Source: Nocardioides agariphilus
Lineage (GTDB): Bacteria; Actinomycetota; Actinomycetes; Propionibacteriales; Nocardioidaceae
NCBI RefSeq assembly: GCF_015352445.1
Contig: NZ_JADKPO010000001.1
Location: forward strand, 124,001 to 188,000
Direction: 5' to 3'
Length of the DNA: 64,000 nucleotides
Positions within the stretch are counted from its first letter, which is position 1. Every line of letters starts with the position of its first letter. Positions 31,900 through 39,632 of the stretch are shown in pieces. Made by a program: the position numbers and the translations under genes. The notes under the pieces were generated by a model. That model did no database searches. It saw only the letters and a program-made list of their open reading frames with translations, and was not told the origin of the DNA.

Positions 31900-32102
31900 C
31901 CCAATCGGACCGCGGGCGCTCGTCCGCGCCCAGGCCTCCGGCGCTGTCGGTGCGCGACCTGGCCAAGGTCTACGGGCGTGGGCCGGCTTCGGTCCGAGCC
32001 CTGGACGGTGTCAGCCTCGACCTCGATGCCGGGACGTTCACCGGCCGTGGCGGCGCGAATCGCGCTACGGACGCTTCCGGTCGAAGGGATCGGTGTGTGT
32101 GA
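31896..32102 (+). pseudogene. Truncated ABC-transporter ATPase
   Basis: 68 codons. LSVRDLAKVYGRGPASVRALDGVSLDLDAGTFT is the N-terminal strand of an export-type ABC ATPase, normally followed by the Walker A loop. Here the sequence switches at about 32040 to unrelated residues and stops, so Walker A and all later motifs are missing. The ATG overlaps the EthD stop, showing that a full transporter gene once continued this operon and was lost by deletion before the GNAT gene. Confidence 0.75.
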
Positions 32103-32156
32103 ATGAATGCGCCGGAGGCCCGTACGAACGTCGCCGCCGCGCCACAGGAGGCAGGC

Positions 32157-32711
32157 ATGCTGACCGGTGAGATCGTCGGGCTGCGCGTCCGGCGCGAGGA
32201 AGACGTACCCGTCCTCCACAGCGCCTTGTACGACGACGTCGACACCCGTGCCCGGGCCGACTCCCGGCCGTGGCGACCGATCCCGCCCGACTCGGCGGAA
32301 TCGCCGTATGCCGTCCGCGGTCGCACCGAGGGTGTCGCGACATTCTCCGTCGTGCACCTGGATTCCCTCGAACTCGCCGGAGAAGCGTCGTTGTGGGGGA
32401 TCGACACCCACAACCGGAGCGCGCACGTCGGCATCGCTCTACTGCCCAGATCACGCGGGAGGGGCCTGGGCACCGACACGGTCCGCGTCCTGTGCCGCTA
32501 CGGCTTCATCGGCCTCGGCCTCCACCGGCTCCAGGTGGAGACGCTTTCCGACAACGCGGCGATCATTCGCGCGGCGGCACGGGTCGGCTTCCGGACCGAA
32601 GGCATTCTCCGTCGTTCCTCCTGGGTCAGCGGCACCTTCGTCGACCAAGTCGTGCTCGGCCAGCTCGCTGAGGAGTGGTCGGCTTCTGGGTCAGCCCGGA
32701 GCGGCGACTGA
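32157..32711 (+). CDS. GNAT-family N-acetyltransferase
   Basis: 184 residues: IVGLRVRREEDVPVLHSALYDDVDTR, GEASLWGIDTHNRSAHVGIALLPRSRGRGLGTDTVRVLCRYGFIGLGLHRLQVETLSDNAAIIRAAARVGFRTEGILRRSSWVSGTFVDQVVLGQLAEEW. The acetyl-CoA loop RGRGLG and the RimJ/RimL-style LHRLQVET...NAAAIRAAxxVGFRxEG pattern are clear. It probably acetylates the N-terminal or amino group of a protein or small molecule. AGGAGG is five bases before the ATG. Confidence 0.9.
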   Translation: MLTGEIVGLRVRREEDVPVLHSALYDDVDTRARADSRPWRPIPPDSAESPYAVRGRTEGVATFSVVHLDSLELAGEASLWGIDTHNRSAHVGIALLPRSRGRGLGTDTVRVLCRYGFIGLGLHRLQVETLSDNAAIIRAAARVGFRTEGILRRSSWVSGTFVDQVVLGQLAEEWSASGSARSGD

Positions 32712-32843
32712 CCCCGACGGTTGTCGACAAGACGTCGCCCTTGGGGTCCCACCGAGATGAGCAAATGCGTTCAGGCCTCTGACCAGCGGGTTTGGCGGAG
32801 GCCGTCGCTGCGTGAGCCGCCCATCCTAGAGAGACGAGGCAGA

Positions 32844-33860
32844 TCAAAGCCCGAGGTCGCGGCTGGAGGTGAGGTCGAGGGCTTGCGCGGGGCGGATGTA
32901 GCGTTCCAGCAGGGTGGAGAGTCGCTTGTGGCGGGTCTGGGCGGCGATCCGGTCCAGGCTCACGCCGGCAACGGCTGCGGTCGTGGCGTGCCCGGCGCGC
33001 AGAGAGTGCGGGGTGATTCGCTCGGCCGGCAACCCGGCGTCGCGGGCGCGGTTGCGGAGCATGCGGGCGATGGCGTTGCCGGAGACCCTCTCGTCGGTGA
33101 CGGCCTTGTTCCGCATACTCGTGAACAGCGGACCGGCCTCGCGGCCCCGGCAATCCAGCCAAGCGTCGAGCGTTGCCAAGGGGTCGGTGTCGGCGTACTG
33201 GCCACACGCGACGGCGACGACCTGTCCCTCAGCGTGCTGGTCGGTCTTGGACTGGCGGACGTGTAGCAGGAGGCCGCCGGGTTTGCTCTCCATGTCGGCG
33301 AGGTCGAGGGCGGCGAGTTCGGAGCGGCGCAGCGCTGAAGCGTAGCCAAGCAGGATGATGGCGGCGTCACGTGCTCCCTTCGCCGTGGTGCGGTCGATGG
33401 GTCCGAGGATCTGGCGGATGTCGTTGGTGTCCAGCGGGCGCGACTGTCGACGCGGTGCGGCTCCGACGATGCGTCGCAGTCCCCGGCGTACCTGCCGGAC
33501 GGCCTCGGACAGGGTTGGGTCGTCGAGGCCACGGCTGCGGTGGGCGTACGAGATGGCGCCGATCGCGAGGTCGAGGGTGGGAACCAGGGCGCCTTCGCTG
33601 GCCCGTTCGGTGAGGTAGGCGCAGATCATCGCTGGCCTCGCGGGGAGCGCCGAGGTCTGCCTGGCCGAGCACCAGCGTTCCCACTGCCGCCAGCCGTGTC
33701 CGTAGACGCGGCGGGTGGATTCGGCCAGCCTGGAGGCGACTGCTTCGGCGATCCGAAGGGCGTCGTCGACGGTGAGCCCGTCGGGGAGGTCGAGAGCGGA
33801 GCTGTCGGAGATGGTGGTGGGGAGGGAGGCGGCCAGCGCCTCGGCGGTGGTGTCGATCAT
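32844..33860 (-). CDS. Tyrosine recombinase (site-specific integrase)
   Basis: About 338 residues from ATG 33860 (the frame is open to 33995 with a TTG, but that part is Pro/Arg-rich). An N-terminal SAM-like core-binding domain (AEAVASRLAESTRRVYGHGWRQWERWC) precedes the catalytic domain with R178, K205, H285-x-x-R288, H311 and nucleophile Y321 (LRRSEL, RQSKTD, TPHSLRAGHAT, QTRHKR, ERYIRP): a complete active site. It lies 187 bp from the intact tRNA-fMet, the integration target, and is the island's integrase. No excisionase is visible. Confidence 0.92.
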   Translation of the reverse strand: MIDTTAEALAASLPTTISDSSALDLPDGLTVDDALRIAEAVASRLAESTRRVYGHGWRQWERWCSARQTSALPARPAMICAYLTERASEGALVPTLDLAIGAISYAHRSRGLDDPTLSEAVRQVRRGLRRIVGAAPRRQSRPLDTNDIRQILGPIDRTTAKGARDAAIILLGYASALRRSELAALDLADMESKPGGLLLHVRQSKTDQHAEGQVVAVACGQYADTDPLATLDAWLDCRGREAGPLFTSMRNKAVTDERVSGNAIARMLRNRARDAGLPAERITPHSLRAGHATTAAVAGVSLDRIAAQTRHKRLSTLLERYIRPAQALDLTSSRDLGL

Positions 33861-34009
33861 CCACAGGTTGTGGGGGTCGTCCGCTCCTGCCGGTCCAGCG
33901 GCCGGGCCGCGGTGCCGTCCCGGCGCCAGGTGCCGGGGGCGGTCCAGCGTGGCGGTCGTGGCCGAGAAAGGAGCACTTTCTGCCCACACGATCAAATCAC
34001 CAAACCAAA

Positions 34010-34042
34010 CAGGGCCGTGGATCCACTGGATCCACGGCCCTG
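34010..34042 (-). terminator. Terminator after tRNA-fMet
   Basis: Perfect 15-bp stem (34010-34024 with 34028-34042), three-base loop, followed on the minus strand by the T-rich run TGTTTGGTTTGG. It starts six bases after the tRNA 3' end. Confidence 0.85.
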
Positions 34043-34046
34043 ACGA

Positions 34047-34081
34047 GTAGCGGGGGCAGGATTTGAACCTGCGACCTCTGG
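34047..34081 (-). other. Attachment-site repeat inside tRNA-fMet
   Basis: 35 bp identical to 27937-27971, running from the anticodon-stem/variable region through the T arm to the 3' end of the tRNA. Marks the near end of the island; the tRNA is kept intact on this side. Confidence 0.85.
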
Positions 34082-34121
34082 GTTATGAGCCCAGCGAGCT
34101 ACCGAGCTGCTCCACCCCGCG
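34048..34121 (-). tRNA. Initiator tRNA-Met (CAT)
   Basis: The minus strand starts CGCGGGGTGGAGCAG, has the D-loop GCTCGGTAGC, the anticodon stem-loop with CAT between GGGCT and AACCC (three G-C pairs typical of initiators), T loop GGTTCAAATCC and acceptor CCCCGCT plus discriminator A. C1 is unpaired with position 72, as expected for an initiator. CCA is not encoded. 74 nt. A terminator follows. Site of island integration. Confidence 0.95.
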
Positions 34122-34172
34122 TCGGCCCGGGCAACGTTACTGCACGCCTGGGATCGACCCAAATCGGCCGCC

Positions 34173-37133
34173 CTAAGGAGCCGCGCTGCTCGAGTCGCTC
34201 CCCGTACCGTCGCCGGTGTCGGTGCCTGACCCGCTGCCCGAGTCGGCCTTCTCCTGCAGGATGCGGATGGCCTCGTCGACCTTCTCTCGACCCTCCTGCA
34301 TCAGGTTGGCCCACTGGCCGACCTTGCCGGCGGCGAAGGCGCGGTCGGCGGCGGCGAAGTCGTCCTCGGCCTGCGCGAGCAGGTTGCGGACCCGCGCCGG
34401 GATCGTGCTGTTGTTGTCCGGCGGGTTGTCGGTGTTGCCGTCGTCCGGCGGGGGCGTGGTCGTGCCGAGGACGTCGGCGATCGCCTCCGCGAGGGTCGTG
34501 CCGATGCCGACCTCGTCGCCGTAGGACACCACGACGTAGCGCAGGATCGGGTAGGCGGCATCGGAGAGCTGCCGAGTGGCATAGATCGGCTGCACGTACA
34601 TCAGCCCACCGGTGACCGGGATGGTCAGCAGGTTGCCTGGCGTCACGCGCGAGGACCCACCTGTGCTCAACGGCAACAGGAGCTGGGTGACCTCGGTGTC
34701 GGACTGCATCTCGTTGGCGATGTTGCCCGGGCCGGGGGTGTTCTCGTTGGGCAGCTGCAGCACCTTGATGCGCCCGTAGGTCTCTGGATCGGTGGCGTCG
34801 GAGTCGACCGAGACGAAGGCGGCCAGGTTGTTCTTCTTGTACGGCACGTACACCGAGGTGAGCGCGAACTTGTCGGCGCCGGTGTCGGGGTCCTGCACGA
34901 ACAAGCGGTACGGCGGCTGCTGCTTGCCCGGCTGCTCGGGATCCTTGGGCACCTGCCACCAGGCGTCCTTCTGGTAGAAGGTGCCCGGGTCGGTCACGTG
35001 GTAGCGCGCGAACTGGTAGCGCTGCACCTTGAAGAGGTCCTCTGGGTAGCGCAGGTGGCTGATCAGCTCCTCGGGCATGTCCTCGCGCGGCAGCACGGTG
35101 TCGGGGAAGGCGCTGCGCCAGGCCTGGAGCATCGGGTCGGACTCGTCCCAGGCGTAGAGCTTGACCGTGCCGTCGTAGGCGTCGACGGTCGCCTTGACCG
35201 CGTTGCGCATGTAGTTGATCTGGTCGGTCGGCACGATCGGCAGGTTGTTCTCCTGGGTCAAGGAGTCGTCGGTCATCGTGTCGATCGACTCCTTCTCCGC
35301 CAGGGGGTAGCGGTCGGTGGTCGTGTAGCCGTCGACGATCCAGAGGATGCGCCCGTCGACCACGGCCGGGTAGGCGTCGGAGTCGACGGTCAGCCACGGC
35401 GCGACCTTCTGCACGCGCTGGCGCGGGTTGCGGATGTAGAGCACCTTGCTGTTCTCGTTGACCCGCTCGGACAGCAAGAAGTTGGGGTCGCCGAACTTCA
35501 CGGCGTACACCAGCTTGCGAAACAGGCTGCCGACCTGCACGCCACCCTTGCCGGCGTACGTCGTGGCCTGGCTGCTGTCGGAGCCCCCACCGAGGTCGAG
35601 CTCGACGTCGGAGGCTCCCGGGACCTTGCCGACGATGGAGTAGTCGGGGCTCTGCTCGCCGTAGTAGACGCGGCTCTCGAAGTCACCGGTTGCCTGCTGG
35701 AGCGCGTTCTGGTTGGCCTGCTGGCCCTGCGCCCACTGGATCTCGGTGCCTTCGCGCGCGTCGTCGGCCGGTCGCTGGTTGGCGAAGGCGGCGATCAGGC
35801 CGTTGCCGTGGGTGTAGACCGTGTGCAGGTTGGACCAGTTGCGGGCGTCGTCGGGCAGGCCGCGCTGGTCGAGCTCGCGCACGCCGAGCACCAGCGCCCG
35901 GTCGGTCCCGTCGATGTTGTAGCGGTCGACGTCGAGCACGTCGGAGACCGAGTAGTAGGACCGCACCTGCTGGATCTGCTCGAACGCGTCGTGCACCAGC
36001 TCGGGGTCCACCAGGGGTACGGATGCCGTATCGGCCTGGACCGCCTCGGCGTCGCCGGACGCGACGCCGCTGCCCTCGGTGTAGTCGACGACCTCGACGT
36101 CTTGCAGGTCGTAGGCCTCGCGCGTGGCGCTGATGTTGTTCTTGATGTAGGCGGCTTCCTTGTCGGGCTCGGTCGGCCGGACCTGGAAGGCCTGCACGAT
36201 GCCCGGCCAGATCATGCCGAGCAGCACGGCCGAGAGCACAAGGAGCGCCAGGCCCACCGATGGCAGCGTCCACGTGCGGCGCCAGATGTTGAGGAAGAAC
36301 AACACCGCGCAGATGACCGAGATGCCGAGCAGGATGTTCTTGGCCGGCAGCACGGCATGGTCGTCGGTGTAGGTGATGCCGTCGATCAGGTTGCCCGAGG
36401 CACTGACCAGGTCGAAGCGGTCGAGCCAGTAGTCGGCGGCCTTGGCCAGCACGAACAGTCCGAGCAGCACCGAGAACTGCACCTGCGCCGCGCCCGTCAG
36501 CCGGTCACCGGGCGTCTGCAGCCGGATACCGCCGTAGAGGTAGTGGACGGTTGCCGCGGCCAGCAGCGCGATCACCAGCGCCGCCATCGCGAAGTTGACC
36601 AGGTAGTGCAGCCACGGCAGCTCGAAGACGTAGAAGCCGATGTCCTTGTGGAAGTAGAGGTCGGCGCGGTTGAACGAGGTGCGGTTGGCCCACAGCATGT
36701 AGGTGCGCCACTCCCCCGCGGCAGCGGTGCCGGCGAACAGGCCGATCACTGCGGACACGCCGGCCAGCAGCCAGCCGCGGACCGGGAGTACGGCGTCGCG
36801 GTAGCGCTCCAGCCCGGCCTGCTCGGGCGAGTCGGGCCGGAAGAACGGACGGAACCGGTGCGCGAGGTACATGTTGGCGCCGACGGCCCCCGCCATCAGC
36901 AGCCCGAAGATGACGAACAGGCCCGTGCGCGTCCAGAACAGCCGCGAGAAGACGTTGCCGTAGCCCTCGGCGGAGTACCAGAGCCGGTCGGTGTAGATCG
37001 TGGAGAAGGTGGTCAGCGCGAAGAACGCCAACACGAGCACGACGCCCGTGATCAGCAGGGCGCGCGAGCGACCGTTGGGTCGTCTGACCTCCGCCCCGTC
37101 CTCGGGAAGGTCGTCGTCGAATCGGTCGCTCAC
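34173..37133 (-). CDS. UPF0182 family large membrane protein
   Basis: 986 residues. Seven transmembrane helices fill about residues 20-330 (ALLITGVVLVLAFFALTTF, LFVIFGLLMAGAVGAN, GWLLAGVSAVIGLFAG, LVNFAMAALVIALLAAA, VLLGLFVLAKAADYWL, ILLGISVICAVLFFL, VGLALLVLSAVLLGMIW). A long extracytoplasmic domain with many DADRYNIDG- and WRSAFPDTVLP-type blocks follows, then a Gly/Ser/Asp-rich tail. This is the conserved actinobacterial/cyanobacterial UPF0182 family; function unknown. GTG start overlapping the stop of the PPA1309-like gene, so the two are coupled. It marks the return to conserved chromosome after the tRNA. Confidence 0.95.
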   Translation of the reverse strand: MSDRFDDDLPEDGAEVRRPNGRSRALLITGVVLVLAFFALTTFSTIYTDRLWYSAEGYGNVFSRLFWTRTGLFVIFGLLMAGAVGANMYLAHRFRPFFRPDSPEQAGLERYRDAVLPVRGWLLAGVSAVIGLFAGTAAAGEWRTYMLWANRTSFNRADLYFHKDIGFYVFELPWLHYLVNFAMAALVIALLAAATVHYLYGGIRLQTPGDRLTGAAQVQFSVLLGLFVLAKAADYWLDRFDLVSASGNLIDGITYTDDHAVLPAKNILLGISVICAVLFFLNIWRRTWTLPSVGLALLVLSAVLLGMIWPGIVQAFQVRPTEPDKEAAYIKNNISATREAYDLQDVEVVDYTEGSGVASGDAEAVQADTASVPLVDPELVHDAFEQIQQVRSYYSVSDVLDVDRYNIDGTDRALVLGVRELDQRGLPDDARNWSNLHTVYTHGNGLIAAFANQRPADDAREGTEIQWAQGQQANQNALQQATGDFESRVYYGEQSPDYSIVGKVPGASDVELDLGGGSDSSQATTYAGKGGVQVGSLFRKLVYAVKFGDPNFLLSERVNENSKVLYIRNPRQRVQKVAPWLTVDSDAYPAVVDGRILWIVDGYTTTDRYPLAEKESIDTMTDDSLTQENNLPIVPTDQINYMRNAVKATVDAYDGTVKLYAWDESDPMLQAWRSAFPDTVLPREDMPEELISHLRYPEDLFKVQRYQFARYHVTDPGTFYQKDAWWQVPKDPEQPGKQQPPYRLFVQDPDTGADKFALTSVYVPYKKNNLAAFVSVDSDATDPETYGRIKVLQLPNENTPGPGNIANEMQSDTEVTQLLLPLSTGGSSRVTPGNLLTIPVTGGLMYVQPIYATRQLSDAAYPILRYVVVSYGDEVGIGTTLAEAIADVLGTTTPPPDDGNTDNPPDNNSTIPARVRNLLAQAEDDFAAADRAFAAGKVGQWANLMQEGREKVDEAIRILQEKADSGSGSGTDTGDGTGSDSSSAAP

Positions 37134-37720
37134 CGGACGTCAGTCTCCTCGTCGTGGTACTCCAAGGTCTCCCGCAGCAGCGCCAGCAGCCCCGGCACCA
37201 GCTCGGCGCCGGTCAGCACCGACTGCTCCTCGTCGGCCGCTCGCAGGCGCAGTGCGCAGTACGTCGCCCCGGCCCGCGTGGCGCCGGCCACGATCCGGAC
37301 GTCTTGACGGTCGGGGTGCTGGCGCGCGAAGTCCGTTGCGCCGTCAGGGTCCTCGAGCACGGCCGCCTCGGCGTCGGGCGGCAGCACGAGCCGCTCGACC
37401 ACGGCCGCACAGCCGGCGACGCCGGCTGGCCAGGTGATCGACTCCAGCGAGCTCTCGAGGTCGGCGTCGGGCCCGAGCGGGTCCTGCTCGACCGGCGTCA
37501 AGGACCCGGCGGCAGCCGACTCGTCGAGCCCCATCGCGTGGGCGAGCACCGGCTCCTTGGCCACCAGCTCGGCCGTGGGCACGAGCGCGTAGAGGCGGGC
37601 CGGTTGGTCCCAGCCGCCGGAGGCGATGTGCTGCTCGATCTCGAGCACGGCGGAGGCGAGGGCAGGGTCGGTGATCTCGTCGACCAGCCCAGGTGGGTCC
37701 TCGGGCGTCTCGGCGGTCAT
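37130..37720 (-). CDS. PPA1309-like conserved protein
   Basis: 196 residues: ALASAVLEIEQHIASGGWDQPARLYALVPTAELVAKEP, WPAGVAGCAAVVERLVLPPDAEAAV and VRIVAGATRAGATYCALRLRAADEEQSVLTGAELVPGLLALLRETL. I recognise the conserved actinobacterial family named after PPA1309, always near the YlbL-type protease and UPF0182; role unknown. GGAGG is upstream of the ATG at 37720, which overlaps the protease stop by 4 bp. Confidence 0.88.
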   Translation of the reverse strand: MTAETPEDPPGLVDEITDPALASAVLEIEQHIASGGWDQPARLYALVPTAELVAKEPVLAHAMGLDESAAAGSLTPVEQDPLGPDADLESSLESITWPAGVAGCAAVVERLVLPPDAEAAVLEDPDGATDFARQHPDRQDVRIVAGATRAGATYCALRLRAADEEQSVLTGAELVPGLLALLRETLEYHDEETDVR

Positions 37721-38793
37721 CTGGTGGCCTCCTGCGCGGTGTCGTCGGTGCAGGCCGGCAGTGTCGCGTCGGGGTTCTTCACCCACTTCTCGATGGCCTG
37801 CACCGCTGCATGCATCGTGACGGCCTTGACCAAACGCATCGAGCCGTTGTTGGAGTGGAGGGCGTCCTCGCAGTTGTCGGGCGGGACCATGAACAGCTGC
37901 GCGCCGTCGTCGCGGGCACCCACGATCTTCTGCTGGATCCCGCCGATCGGCCCGACCTTGCCCTGCTCGTCGATGGTCCCGGTGCCGGCCACCGCGTTGC
38001 CGCCGGTCAGTGAGCCGGGGGTGAGCGTGTCGTAGATCGCGAGCGAGAACATCAGCCCCGCGCTCGGCCCGCCGATGTTGTCGGAGATGTTGACGCTGAC
38101 GTTGAACGGCATCTGGAACCCCGTGCCGATCCGGATGCCCACGCGCTGCGCGCCGTCGATCGTCGTGGGCGTGATCGAGGTACGCACGACCTTGCCGCCC
38201 TTGCCGCCGCGCCGGACCACGAACTCGACGGCCTGGCCCTCGGCAGCGTCGGTGACGGCCTTGGAGACGTCCTCGGCGGTCTCGATCGGGATGCCGCCTA
38301 CCTTGAGCAGGACATCGCGCACCTTGAGCTTGCCCGCTGCGGGAGTGCCGTCTTGAACTGCCGCGACCTCGATGACGGGGTTCACCTCGTAGCCGAGCTC
38401 TCGCAGCGCCGCGGCCGCCGCGGCGTCTTGGGAGGTGACCATCTCGACCTGCCCCTGCTCGGTGTTCTCCTCCTCGTCGACCTCCGGCGCGTAGACCGCG
38501 CTGCGGGGGTAGATCGCGTCGTTGGGGTTGAACCAGTCGGACATCAGGGTGAACAGGTCGAGCCTTGCGTTGGGCGTCGAGACCAGCACGGTGGTCATGC
38601 GCAGCTGACCGGCGTCGCGATAGACCTTGTGCCCGGAGACCTGGATGATCTCCTTGCCGTCGGTCTTGCCGAGCACGTCGATCGTGGTGCCGGGCTCGTA
38701 GGTGACGTAGGGCAGCGGCTTGAAGACGGTCCAGGCGACGAGGGCACCCAGCAGCAGCACGGCCACCAGGCCGGCGGTCGTCCGCTGCGTCAT
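37717..38793 (-). CDS. Membrane-anchored PDZ and Lon-like protease (YlbL type)
   Basis: 358 residues: an N-terminal membrane anchor (GLVAVLLLGALVAWTVF), a PDZ domain at about 140-205 (DGTPAAGKLKVRDVLLKVGGIPIETAEDVSKAV) and a Lon-type protease domain with catalytic S244 (GGPSAGLMF) and K289 (GGIQQKI). It acts outside the membrane, probably in envelope protein quality control. It leads the operon with the PPA1309-like and UPF0182 genes. Confidence 0.93.
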   Translation of the reverse strand: MTQRTTAGLVAVLLLGALVAWTVFKPLPYVTYEPGTTIDVLGKTDGKEIIQVSGHKVYRDAGQLRMTTVLVSTPNARLDLFTLMSDWFNPNDAIYPRSAVYAPEVDEEENTEQGQVEMVTSQDAAAAAALRELGYEVNPVIEVAAVQDGTPAAGKLKVRDVLLKVGGIPIETAEDVSKAVTDAAEGQAVEFVVRRGGKGGKVVRTSITPTTIDGAQRVGIRIGTGFQMPFNVSVNISDNIGGPSAGLMFSLAIYDTLTPGSLTGGNAVAGTGTIDEQGKVGPIGGIQQKIVGARDDGAQLFMVPPDNCEDALHSNNGSMRLVKAVTMHAAVQAIEKWVKNPDATLPACTDDTAQEATR

Positions 38794-38841
38794 GCGGGCA
38801 AGCCTCTCACCTGGAGCTCAACCACTCATCAACCAGTGGCG

Positions 38842-39078
38842 TCAGGACGCGCGGCGGCCCCGCTGGCGGCGTACGGCGACACCGGTGCTGCGCTCCTGAT
38901 CAACACTCGCACTCGGCCGCCGCACGACGGGGCTGGGCCGCTCCATCGCGCGCGCCAGGCGACGCTCGGCCTCGTCAGGGTCGACCTCCCCGCGGCCCTC
39001 GCGACCCAGCCACGAGACCCACCCCATGGCGAGCACGGTCACGACTGCGGGGGGTACGAGCCACAGCAGGATCTCCAC
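38842..39078 (-). CDS. Small single-span membrane protein
   Basis: 78 residues: one N-terminal helix (MEILLWLVPPAVVTVLAMGWVSWLG) then a basic cytoplasmic tail (DPDEAERRLARAMERPSPVV...RRQRGRRAS). This short protein is a regular neighbour of moaE in actinobacteria; function unknown. It ends 48 bp before the protease gene start on the same strand. Confidence 0.75.
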   Translation of the reverse strand: MEILLWLVPPAVVTVLAMGWVSWLGREGRGEVDPDEAERRLARAMERPSPVVRRPSASVDQERSTGVAVRRQRGRRAS

Positions 39079-39104
39079 CGCACGAGCCTAGGCACCGCGC
39101 GCCG

Positions 39105-39150
39105 CTGGTCGAGGAAGGCGCGCTCGCCGTCTAGCAACCAGCGACCGGGC
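39105..39150. repeat. Degenerate copy of the intergenic REP-like repeat
   Basis: GCTGGTCGAGGAAGGCGCGC followed by a degraded inverted arm resembles the unit repeated five times at 41601-41831. It lies between moaE and the small membrane-protein gene. Confidence 0.5.
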
Positions 39151-39573
39151 TCATGGCGAGCCGACCCACTCCTCGGTGCCGTCGGCGAACGACTGGTGCT
39201 TCCAGATCGGGACCTGGTCCTTGAGCGTGTCGATCAGCGAGCGCGTGGCCTCGAACGACTCGCCGCGGTGACCCGTGGCCGTGGCACAGATGACCGCGAT
39301 GTCGCCGATCTCGAGCGTGCCGGTGCGATGGACGGCGGCCAGCGCGGTGACGTCGTAGGTCGAGGCCACCTGCGCGCAGACATCGCGGAGCTTGCCGATG
39401 GCCGACGGATGCGCGGAGTACTCCAGGCCCGTGACGTCCTGGCCCCCGTCGTGGTCACGCACCCGACCGACGAACACGGTCACGCCGCCCGAAGCAGGGT
39501 CGCCCATCGCATCCATCACCTCGGCGACGTCGAGCGGCTCGTCGCGGATATCCACCAGGCGCAGCACGTCCAC
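39151..39573 (-). CDS. moaE: Molybdopterin synthase catalytic subunit
   Basis: 140 residues: GGVTVFVGRVRDHDGGQDVTGLEYSAHPSAIGKLRDV, VHRTGTLEIGDIAVICATATGHRGESFEATRSLIDTLKDQVPIWKHQSFADGTEEWVG. The lysines of KDQVPIWKHQ are the conserved catalytic residues that transfer sulfur onto precursor Z with MoaD. GTG start. No moaD adjoins it, so the small subunit is encoded elsewhere. Confidence 0.93.
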   Translation of the reverse strand: MDVLRLVDIRDEPLDVAEVMDAMGDPASGGVTVFVGRVRDHDGGQDVTGLEYSAHPSAIGKLRDVCAQVASTYDVTALAAVHRTGTLEIGDIAVICATATGHRGESFEATRSLIDTLKDQVPIWKHQSFADGTEEWVGSP

Positions 39574-39632
39574 GCGGCCAGCCTAGAGTTCGCCGTCGGC
39601 GAACAGTCGTCTCGACGCCGTACCGTTGAGCC

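Larger units (their letters stand above)
27937..34081. mobile_element. 6.1-kb integrative island in the tRNA-fMet gene
   Basis: Bounded by 35-bp direct repeats made from the 3' end of the initiator tRNA gene (27937-27971 and 34047-34081). It carries a full tyrosine recombinase next to the intact tRNA, reading away from it, which is the classic layout of tRNA-targeted islands. The distance between equivalent repeat ends is 6,110 bp. Cargo: an ArsR-led unit with two SRPBCC proteins, a MarR-led operon (NTF2-like, AHSA1-YciI fusion, EthD, truncated ABC ATPase) and a GNAT acetyltransferase. No relaxase, replication or excisionase gene is seen, so it is probably non-autonomous or decayed. Confidence 0.82.

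Noticed and set aside
34998-37307. A long plus-strand open frame opposite the UPF0182 gene
   Set aside because: Shadow of a well-supported minus-strand gene; composition is Val/Gly/Arg/His-rich with no recognisable family.
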